A stretch of DNA of 64,000 nucleotides from NCBI RefSeq assembly GCF_000714935.1, contig NZ_JMIR01000018.1:20108-84107 (forward strand), in the 5' to 3' direction. The DNA comes from Tumebacillus flagellatus. Lineage in GTDB: Bacteria > Bacillota > Bacilli > Tumebacillales > Tumebacillaceae. The position numbers and the translations under genes were made by a program. Under the pieces are notes generated by a model, which made no database searches, was not told the origin of the DNA, and worked only from the letters and a program-made list of their open reading frames with translations. Below, piece by piece: positions 50,414 to 56,787 of the stretch. How positions within the stretch are numbered: the stretch's first letter is position 1; each line of letters starts with the position of its first letter.

Positions 50414-51057
50414 GCGGGCACACCCTTTGATTCCGGGACGTACAGTTTGTTGCGCACCAGCAATTCCGCGATGCACACGTTCACCGTCCAACTCGCCCAC
50501 GCGGCAATCGTATACGCAAGCGTGTATTCCACACCGAACACCGAGTTCAGCAGCAACGTGTAGAGGTGGATCGTCGTGTTCGAGAACGCCAGCGACAAAC
50601 TGCGGATCATCCAGATGCGGTGGCGGGCGATGTCCTTGCGACGAATCGCGCGGTACGCTTGCCATGTGGCTGTGAGCCAGAGCACTTCCAGCACGAAAAA
50701 CGACAGCGAAACGAGCGAGCCGCCGGTCGCGTCCTTGATCAAGTAGAGCGAAGTGAAGGAACTGATCAAGACGGAGAGCATGTACAATTGCCCGTTGCGG
50801 CGGTGGAAGTTTTTACTTTTGCGCAAGAGTTTGCCGGAAAAACCGAGCACGCCCGTCACGATCACGAGGCAGGCGGTCACGATATGACAGCGCACGAACA
50901 CAAGCCACAACTCGCGGTTGAAATCGGCGGCGAGATGCTTGTGCTGGAGAAACTTCACCAGTTGCGGGTCGACGATCAGGTTGTTGGTAACCGTATGCAG
51001 CGTCCACGTAGACGCCAAAAAAAGAAAGAACGCGACAAAAAAGCGACGGGCCCTCAC
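50410..51057 (-). CDS. DUF2306-like membrane protein
   Basis: A 215-residue membrane protein with about six helices and a conserved His/Arg pattern (KSKNFHRRNGQLYMLSVL, later IARHRIWMIRSLSLAFSN) that fits DUF2306, a haem-binding-like membrane family. The GTG at 51057 has GGGAGGA seven bases upstream, which decides the start. It is translationally coupled to the DUF72 gene. Function unknown. Confidence 0.75.
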   Translation of the reverse strand: MRARRFFVAFFLFLASTWTLHTVTNNLIVDPQLVKFLQHKHLAADFNRELWLVFVRCHIVTACLVIVTGVLGFSGKLLRKSKNFHRRNGQLYMLSVLISSFTSLYLIKDATGGSLVSLSFFVLEVLWLTATWQAYRAIRRKDIARHRIWMIRSLSLAFSNTTIHLYTLLLNSVFGVEYTLAYTIAAWASWTVNVCIAELLVRNKLYVPESKGVPA

Positions 51058-51113
51058 AAGGATTCCTCCCGATTCTGTGATCAAGCACGCCCTCTATTAT
51101 ACTGGATTCCCAC

Positions 51114-51854
51114 TTATTTTTGGACGACCATCGTCTCCCAACCGTCGTACTCCCCGTCGTTTTCCAACGCGAGCATGGTAAGCGGCGCCGTCACGTTATG
51201 GATCGAACCGAGGTCGACCGCGTCGATTCGGGTGACGGAGAGGACAAACGCCTGTTCATGCTCGGATTCTTCTTCGATGGTGAACCCCTGCGCGGCCAGT
51301 TGGTTTTTTACTGCTTCGCGGCCTTCTGCGGTGCGGAAGTACAACCAATGTTGCACCGGGCGCGGTGTGAGCGGATCGCCCTGTTCCTCCAGTTGCGTGA
51401 CGATCTTGACGTCTTGCATCCATTGGAATTCGGTCGGCGAAGGGAAGAGGAAGCCGAAGTAATGCTCCCACTGCGGGTCGGATTTGTGCCCGAATTGGAA
51501 GGCGTAGTCGGGGAACTCCCCCAAGACCGGCTTCAGTTCGTTGTGCAGATCATCCCCCGATTCGCCGTAGAAGTAAAATTCCCGACGTCCGTCCGTGGTC
51601 ACGACTCCGACGGGAACGCCGCCGTACTCTGCGCCGAGAAATTCGATCAATTTGTCTTCCATCACCAAGAGCCGCTGTGCTTCTTCATCCGTCGTCAGCC
51701 CGTTCTCATTGGGCGCTTGCAGTTTGACCCAGACGTAGAGCAGCGTATTGAGGAAATCCGGACGAAACTCCGGATTGGTGAATGTCAGGTCGATCCGCAC
51801 CGATGCGAGATTCTCGCCGACGCGGGTGAAGTACGATTCCCATTGGTTGGACAT
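51114..51854 (-). CDS. DUF695 / RraB-domain protein
   Basis: A 246-residue soluble protein with an N-terminal DUF695-type domain (WESYFTRVGENLASVRIDLT, ending near HYFGFLFPSP) and a C-terminal domain of the RraB (regulator of RNase E) type (YFRTAEGREAVKNQLAAQGF, then HEQAFVLSVTRIDAVDLGSI). In proteobacteria RraB inhibits RNase E; many Bacillales lack RNase E, so the role here is open. GGAGG precedes the ATG. It lies 56 bases upstream of the DUF2306-DUF72 pair on the same strand. Confidence 0.75.
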   Translation of the reverse strand: MSNQWESYFTRVGENLASVRIDLTFTNPEFRPDFLNTLLYVWVKLQAPNENGLTTDEEAQRLLVMEDKLIEFLGAEYGGVPVGVVTTDGRREFYFYGESGDDLHNELKPVLGEFPDYAFQFGHKSDPQWEHYFGFLFPSPTEFQWMQDVKIVTQLEEQGDPLTPRPVQHWLYFRTAEGREAVKNQLAAQGFTIEEESEHEQAFVLSVTRIDAVDLGSIHNVTAPLTMLALENDGEYDGWETMVVQK

Positions 51855-51908
51855 GTGGTGCCTCCTTTATTGGTGCGTGTCTAGGATTGCTCACGTAGAG
51901 TTCGGCCG

Positions 51909-52463
51909 TTACTTCGAATACGCAACCACCATACTGAGGCGGGCGATGCCGTCGCCGGAGTTGTGGTAGACATGCGGGCGGTCGGCCCGCATGCGGATCG
52001 AATCGCCCGCTGCGACGGTGTACTCCTCGTTGTTGACGCGAATGGTCAGCTCTCCGTCATACACCGTGATAAACTCCTGCGTCCCGTCCGAATGCGCTTC
52101 GGCGCTCAAGTACCCGCCCTTCTCAATCTCCACCGCATACATCTCGAACCGCCTGCCGTCTTCTATCGGAAAAACCGGATACAGCCGGTACCGCCCGTTG
52201 TCCTCCAACAAGGGGTGGACTTCGCTTTTGGTGACGACGACCGTATCGGGCTGCGGGCCGTTGATCAGGGTCGTGAACGTGACCTTCAACCCGTTGGCGA
52301 TCTTCCACACCGTGTTGATCGTCGGGTTGGACTCTCCCCGTTCGATTTGCCCGAGCATCGTCTTGCTGACGCCGGTCAGCTCCGCGAGCTTGTCGAGGCT
52401 GAGTTTGCGCTCGTCACGGAGGAGTTTGAGGTTTTGCGCGAGGGTGACGTTTATGTTTTCCAT
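51909..52463 (-). CDS. XRE-family regulator with C-terminal cupin
   Basis: A 184-residue regulator. The first 65 residues are an XRE helix-turn-helix (LAELTGVSKTMLGQIERGES); residues 100-184 are a cupin (HSDGTQEFITVYDGELTIRV, DSIRMRADRPHVYHN). Such HTH-cupin proteins sense small metabolites and often control an adjacent transporter. The ATG at 52463 follows AAGGTG. It is divergent from an MFS gene with a palindrome between them, which suggests that it controls that gene and itself. Confidence 0.88.
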   Translation of the reverse strand: MENINVTLAQNLKLLRDERKLSLDKLAELTGVSKTMLGQIERGESNPTINTVWKIANGLKVTFTTLINGPQPDTVVVTKSEVHPLLEDNGRYRLYPVFPIEDGRRFEMYAVEIEKGGYLSAEAHSDGTQEFITVYDGELTIRVNNEEYTVAAGDSIRMRADRPHVYHNSGDGIARLSMVVAYSK

Positions 52464-52514
52464 GCCATTCACACCTTTTTGTTGTGCTGGATAACGACCG
52501 CATTGTATAATCAT

Positions 52515-52534
52515 AACGTACAGTTCCATACGTT
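52515..52534. promoter_or_regulatory. Candidate operator between the XRE-cupin and MFS genes
   Basis: AACGTA and TACGTT are a perfect 6-bp inverted repeat with an 8-base spacer; a third related GCGTAC follows. It lies in the 125-base divergent region, close to where both promoters must be. Confidence 0.45.
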
Positions 52535-52588
52535 AAGGCGTACATTTTGTTCAAGTATAGCATACAAAGAGGGCGAGGAAAAAACAGG

Positions 52589-53851
52589 ATGGCAACACGG
52601 CGGATTCACTATGGCTGGATCGTCGCAGGCGTTACGTTTTTGACGCTGTTGGTCTCGGCGGGCATTCGTTCAACGCCCGGCGTGCTGATGGTGCCGCTTG
52701 AGACGCAATTCGGCTGGGAGCGCACGGCGACGACATTCCCGCTCGCGATCAACTTGGCGTTGTACGGGTTGTGCGGGCCGTTTGCGGCTGCTTTGATGGA
52801 GAAATACGGGATCAAGCGGCTGATGGTGTTGTCGCTGTTGCTCTTGGCAGTTGGCACGGGGTTGTCTGCTTGGATGCAGACTACTTGGGAATTTACGCTG
52901 CTGTGGGGCGTGATCATCGGGATCGGGACGGGGTTTACGAGCAACGTGCTCGGAGCGGTCGTGACGAACCGGTGGTTTCGAGAACGCCGCGGGCTCGTGA
53001 TCGGGATTCTGACGGCGAGCGGGGCGACGGGACAGTTGGTTTTTTTACCGTTGCTGGCGAAGTTGGCGACAGACGTGAACTGGCAGTGGACGGTTTGGCT
53101 GACGTCGATTGCGGCTTTGATCGGGGTTGTGTTCGCGCTGGTGTTCATGCGGGAGAAGCCGAGTGACGCGGGCGTGCTGCCGTACGGACAAACGGAGCCG
53201 CAGGAAGAAATGGCGAAACCTTCTGTGAAGAATCCGTTCCGGGTTGCGTTTGGCGGATTGAAACTGGGGTTTCGGTCGAAGGATTTCTGGTTGCTTGCGG
53301 GGAGTTTTTTCGTATGCGGACTGTCGACGAACGGTTTGATCGGAACGCATCTGATCCCGGCGTGCATGGATCACGGGATTCCGGAAGTGACCGCTGCGAG
53401 CATGTTGGCGGTGATGGGGATCTTCGATCTGATCGGGACGACGTTCTCCGGTTGGCTTTCCGACCGGGCGGACTCGCGGCGGCTGTTGTTTTGGTATTAC
53501 GGTCTGCGCGGGTTGTCCTTGGTGTTTTTGCCGTATGCGTTGGATTCGAACTTCCTCAGCATGTCGGTGTTTGTGGTTTTTTACGGGCTCGATTGGATCG
53601 CGACGGTTCCGCCGACGGTAAAGCTTTGCAACAAAGCGTTCGGCGCGCAGAGCGGCGTCGTGTACGGCTGGGTGTCGGCGTCGCATCAGCTGGGGGCTGC
53701 GACGGCGGCGTTTGGCGGCGGATTGCTGCATACGGTGCTCGGGAGTTATACGTTTGTCTTCGTGGTGGCCGGCGTGCTGTGCGTGACGGCGGCAGGGTTT
53801 GTGTTGCGGATTCGCAAAGGCAAGGATGTCGCGGTGCAACAAGCGATGTAA
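52589..53851 (+). CDS. MFS transporter (oxalate/formate antiporter-like)
   Basis: A 420-residue, 12-helix MFS protein. RIHYGWIVAGVTFLTLLVSA at the start and TNRWFRERRGLVIGILTASG in the middle loop are typical of OFA-type (monocarboxylate) transporters; substrates vary. The ATG at 52589 follows GAGGAAAA. It is divergent from the XRE-cupin gene and is probably its target. A terminator lies 14 bases after the stop. Confidence 0.82.
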   Translation: MATRRIHYGWIVAGVTFLTLLVSAGIRSTPGVLMVPLETQFGWERTATTFPLAINLALYGLCGPFAAALMEKYGIKRLMVLSLLLLAVGTGLSAWMQTTWEFTLLWGVIIGIGTGFTSNVLGAVVTNRWFRERRGLVIGILTASGATGQLVFLPLLAKLATDVNWQWTVWLTSIAALIGVVFALVFMREKPSDAGVLPYGQTEPQEEMAKPSVKNPFRVAFGGLKLGFRSKDFWLLAGSFFVCGLSTNGLIGTHLIPACMDHGIPEVTAASMLAVMGIFDLIGTTFSGWLSDRADSRRLLFWYYGLRGLSLVFLPYALDSNFLSMSVFVVFYGLDWIATVPPTVKLCNKAFGAQSGVVYGWVSASHQLGAATAAFGGGLLHTVLGSYTFVFVVAGVLCVTAAGFVLRIRKGKDVAVQQAM

Positions 53852-53864
53852 GGACGAATAGACG

Positions 53865-53892
53865 AAAGCCCTTCCGATTGGAAGGGCTTTCT
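53865..53892. terminator. Bidirectional terminator
   Basis: AAAGCCCTTC pairs perfectly with GAAGGGCTTT. It ends the MFS transcript on the plus strand and the lanthipeptide-like transcript on the minus strand. Confidence 0.85.
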
Positions 53893-53918
53893 GTATGCGT
53901 TCCGGGATCAGGTTCGGA

Positions 53919-54035
53919 CTAGCAGACGTCCGTGCAAACTTCCGTCAGGCACCAGGGGCCCGTAAGGCGCTCCACCTCTACCGATTCCTGCGAGGTTTGC
54001 GCTACCTGTACGTCCAGATCGAACATCGTTTCCAT
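53919..54035 (-). CDS. Class I lanthipeptide-like precursor peptide 2
   Basis: A 38-residue peptide on the minus strand. The leader METMFDLDVQVAQ carries FDLDV, the FNLD-box that class I lanthipeptide dehydratases recognise (as in FNLDVKV of epidermin). An acidic stretch follows, then a Cys-rich C-terminus GPWCLTEVCTDVC. Thr-to-Cys pairs at i+4 (TGPWC) and i+3 (TEVC, TDVC) resemble ring A/ring B spacing of nisin-type peptides. GAGGGATTGAG before the ATG is the ribosome site. It is a paralogue of the 54116-54226 peptide. No LanB, LanC, protease or transporter is visible in the window. Confidence 0.65.
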   Translation of the reverse strand: METMFDLDVQVAQTSQESVEVERLTGPWCLTEVCTDVC

Positions 54036-54115
54036 CTCAATCCCTCATTTCTTTTGATTTTGTGGATTGCTAAAGGCAAGAATGTTTCGGTACGTGAGTC
54101 GGTATCAGGTTCTGA

Positions 54116-54226
54116 CTAGCACAAGGAAGTGTCCGGCGGGCAACGGAAACCCGAAATGAGCTCTACCTCTACCGCTTCCGTGGGAGATTGCGCTACTTGT
54201 ACATCCAGATCGAACATCGCTTCCAT
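54116..54226 (-). CDS. Class I lanthipeptide-like precursor peptide 1
   Basis: A 36-residue peptide, first gene of the tandem pair. The leader MEAMFDLDVQVAQ is almost identical to that of precursor 2, including FDLDV, while the C-terminus differs: ISGFRCPPDTSLC, with Ser-to-Cys at i+4 (SGFRC) and Thr-to-Cys at i+3 (TSLC). A conserved leader with a variable Cys/Ser/Thr core is the hallmark of ribosomal peptide precursors. AGGTGGG stands six bases before the ATG. A strong promoter at 54322-54350 drives both genes. Alternatives: another RiPP class or a small signalling peptide. Confidence 0.68.
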   Translation of the reverse strand: MEAMFDLDVQVAQSPTEAVEVELISGFRCPPDTSLC

Positions 54227-54321
54227 CTCAATCCCACCTCATTTCTTTTGATTTGTGGATTGCATACAACGTGTTGGATCTTTCACTGAACTTTCAACTC
54301 AAAACATTACTTCATGATTAA

Positions 54322-54350
54322 TATATAACATGATGCAGAATAAGTGTCAA
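54322..54350 (-). promoter_or_regulatory. Promoter of the tandem precursor-peptide genes
   Basis: On the minus strand a perfect TTGACA, exactly 17 bases, then TATATA, leaving a leader of about 90 bases before the first precursor. It is one of the best vegetative promoters in the window. Confidence 0.8.
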
Positions 54351-54393
54351 GTAATAATTTTTCGAAATTATCCGAATACAACTGCAACTCTAC

Positions 54394-54432
54394 AAAAAAA
54401 GCCAATCACTCGGGTCGAGTGACTGGCTTTTC
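54394..54432. terminator. Bidirectional terminator
   Basis: GCCAATCACTC pairs with GAGTGACTGGC (one mismatch), with seven A and four T flanks. It ends the chemoreceptor transcript on the minus strand. Confidence 0.85.
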
Positions 54433-54436
54433 CGTT

Positions 54437-56194
54437 TTACGCTCGCACTTTGAACTTTTTGATCAGCGCATCCAATTCTTCGGCCATCTCGGTCAACGCG
54501 ATGGCGGAGGAGGTGATTTCCTCCATCGAAGCTAGTTGTTCCTCACTGGAAGCGGAGACCGACTGCGTGGCGGAAGCGGTCGTGTCGGTGACTTCCTTGA
54601 TCAGTTCGACGGAGGACGCCGCTTGTTGCGCGCCTGCGGACATCTGTTGCACCGAACTCGTGACTTCCGCGATTTGCCGCGAGACTTCGCGGATCTCGTT
54701 TTGAATCTGATCGAACGAAAGCCCCGCGTCATGCACAACTTCCAACCCGCGCGACACTTCTTCCGTGCCGAGTTTCATGGAAGCGACCGCATCTTGGATT
54801 TCGGCGAGGATGGTGTGGATCGTCTCGCCGATCTCATGCGCCGATTGCGTCGACTGCTCGGCGAGTTTGCGAACTTCATTCGAGACGACGGCGAATCCGC
54901 GTCCATGCTCGCCCGCCCGCGCGGCTTCGATGGCGGCGTTCAGCGCCAACAGGTTGGTCTGGGCGGCGATGCCTTCGATGGTCGAGACGATCTCCCCGAT
55001 GTTTTGCGCGTGCGTCTCCAGGTTTTCGATGATCGCGGACGACCCGTTGACCGACTGGCTGATGGACTTCATTTGCTCCACCGTCTTGTGAATCGACCGG
55101 TTGCCTTCCTCTGCGGCACGCGACGCGCGCTGTGCCGTTTGCGAAACCGTCTCGGAGCGGGCTGCGATCTGCGAGGCGCCGGCAGCCAGAGCGCGGACGA
55201 TGTGATCGGTTTCATCGGTGCTTTGGACTTGCTTGTCCGTTCCTTCCGCCAACTCTTGCATGGTGACGGCGGTATGTTCGGCAGCTTGTGACGACTGTTC
55301 CGCGCTGGCGGTCAGCTGTTCGGCGGAGGCCGCCATCTGCGAAGAGGTTTCTTCGACGCTGGTAATGACCGTGCGCAGAGAGTCGATCATGGTGTTGACG
55401 CTCGCTCCCAGTTGGCCGATGTCATCGTTGGCTTTCAGTTTGACGGGTTTGACCGTCAGATCGCCTTGCGAAACTTTTTGCACCACGTCGACGATCGACT
55501 GCAAGGGTTTGGTGGAAACTCTCACCAAAATGATGGCGGCGATTCCGATCAGGGCCGACAGGATGGAGATGATGTTCACCCATAAAAACTGCGTGTGGTC
55601 GAGGTTTACGCTTTGGATTGTATGTTCTGTAATTCGTTTCTCAGCGTCTTGCCTGAGCGCTTTCAAGTCGTCTTCGAAGGCGAAAAAGGGAACTGCTTCC
55701 CCTTCGTAGACAGCCCGTTGCGCGTCCTCGTGATGGTTGGTGTTGTTGTCTTGGGCTTTGTGTATGATCTTCAGGTACTCGTTGACGTCGTGTATGGCTT
55801 TGTTCACGTGCTCTCGTTCGGCAGGGGTCAGCGTGATTTTGTTCAAGTTCCCCAGAGCGGTGTTCATCGCCACTTCCGCGTCTTTGTAGGCTTGGATGGT
55901 TTGATCGACCAGTTTCTGATCCCCGAACCGATTCTCCCCGACGCCGAGCCCGACCAAGAAAATCGAGTTGTCATCCAGCGTGAGAAAATGCACGTACGCG
56001 TCTTGGACGTTTTGCTGGAATTTCAAGTCCGTGGCGTTCATTTCCTCAATGATCTTGCTGGATTTCGAGTTCATGAAATAGGAGACCCCGCCCGAGACCA
56101 GGCTGAATGCCACCATGATGCTTCCTAAGAGCGTCATCTTGGTCGCAAGGCGCGTCTTTCTGATTGATCCCTTGGCTGCTTTCGTAACTCCCAA
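54437..56194 (-). CDS. Methyl-accepting chemotaxis protein
   Basis: A 585-residue chemoreceptor: helix 1 near residues 20-42, an extracellular four-helix-type sensor of about 170 residues, helix 2 near 210-230, a HAMP domain, then the signalling coiled coil with the conserved tip [20 protein letters not shown] and [20 protein letters not shown]. It controls CheA at the membrane; the ligand is unknown. The TTG at 56194 is chosen because GAGGGGG stands nine bases upstream. It is monocistronic. Confidence 0.92.
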   Translation of the reverse strand: MGVTKAAKGSIRKTRLATKMTLLGSIMVAFSLVSGGVSYFMNSKSSKIIEEMNATDLKFQQNVQDAYVHFLTLDDNSIFLVGLGVGENRFGDQKLVDQTIQAYKDAEVAMNTALGNLNKITLTPAEREHVNKAIHDVNEYLKIIHKAQDNNTNHHEDAQRAVYEGEAVPFFAFEDDLKALRQDAEKRITEHTIQSVNLDHTQFLWVNIISILSALIGIAAIILVRVSTKPLQSIVDVVQKVSQGDLTVKPVKLKANDDIGQLGASVNTMIDSLRTVITSVEETSSQMAASAEQLTASAEQSSQAAEHTAVTMQELAEGTDKQVQSTDETDHIVRALAAGASQIAARSETVSQTAQRASRAAEEGNRSIHKTVEQMKSISQSVNGSSAIIENLETHAQNIGEIVSTIEGIAAQTNLLALNAAIEAARAGEHGRGFAVVSNEVRKLAEQSTQSAHEIGETIHTILAEIQDAVASMKLGTEEVSRGLEVVHDAGLSFDQIQNEIREVSRQIAEVTSSVQQMSAGAQQAASSVELIKEVTDTTASATQSVSASSEEQLASMEEITSSAIALTEMAEELDALIKKFKVRA

Positions 56195-56250
56195 CCGATT
56201 CTGCCCCCTCTTCCTCCCCGGTCCTGAACGATCGGAGAGTAAACATGTGG

Positions 56251-56279
56251 TTGACTGACTAAGTAGTACAAACTATAGA
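56251..56279 (+). promoter_or_regulatory. Plus-strand promoter upstream of a small open frame
   Basis: TTGACT, exactly 17 bases, then TATAGA. It points away from the chemoreceptor gene toward the small frame at 56369. Confidence 0.55.
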
Positions 56280-56368
56280 GAGCTTCAATTTATCTTAAAT
56301 ATACCAATCCATGTCAGTTTTTGTCGACTGGAAGTTTCTTACAGTTGGAGAATTGGGTGGGGGGTCTA

Positions 56369-56548
56369 ATGAGCACAAAACCAAAAACCTATTTCGATCT
56401 TGAGGAACGCCAAAGTTTCTGGGAAGCTATTCATGAACAGCCGCCTGAATCGGGTCAATCTCAACGGCTGCGACGACATCGTAACCAGCTGGTTCAAACC
56501 CCAAAGACATCCCTCCAGCACCAGATAGGTCTATTGCTTTTGGTCTAG
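56369..56548 (+). CDS. Small hypothetical protein
   Basis: A 59-codon open frame whose ATG follows GGGGGG by four bases and lies about 80 bases after a good promoter. The product begins MSTKPKTYFDLEERQSFWEA and is polar and basic in the second half. I do not recognise it. It may be a genuine small gene, or a shortened remnant, since a distinct terminator is missing. Confidence 0.4.
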   Translation: MSTKPKTYFDLEERQSFWEAIHEQPPESGQSQRLRRHRNQLVQTPKTSLQHQIGLLLLV

Positions 56549-56602
56549 TCATTCGCATACCTTCCTAACCTTTCTACAAGGCGATACTCCACCCAATCGC
56601 GC

Positions 56603-56773
56603 TTACTCCCTCACCGTTATTCTCACCTGTGCATAAAACCCTTGCCAGCTATGCGTCATCCCTTGCTTTTGAAAATCTGCGTTCCGCTCGACGTTTGAAT
56701 CATCTGCGCGATGTTCACGTTTTTTCCGTTGCTGTTTCGGCTTTGTCTTTTCCTGCTCCACAATTTTCCCCAC
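56603..56773 (-). CDS. Small basic protein at the end of the SWIM/SNF2 operon
   Basis: A 56-residue, very basic protein (EQEKTKPKQQRKKREHRA near the start). The GTG at 56773 has GGGGG nine bases upstream within the end of the helicase gene; a GTG at 56779 is also possible. It begins only 14 bases after the SNF2 stop. Strong positional coupling argues that it is real; the basic charge suggests nucleic-acid binding. No family is recognised. Confidence 0.5.
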   Translation of the reverse strand: MGKIVEQEKTKPKQQRKKREHRADDSNVERNADFQKQGMTHSWQGFYAQVRITVRE

Positions 56774-56787
56774 CGTCACCTACCCCC

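Noticed and set aside
49586..50665. DUF72 protein starting at 50665
   Set aside because: The family start is the ATG at 50413; the longer reading is out-of-frame sequence of the DUF2306 gene.
53865..54350. Tandem repeats as insertion-sequence ends
   Set aside because: The repeated units are direct copies containing short reading frames with ribosome sites, so gene duplication explains them.
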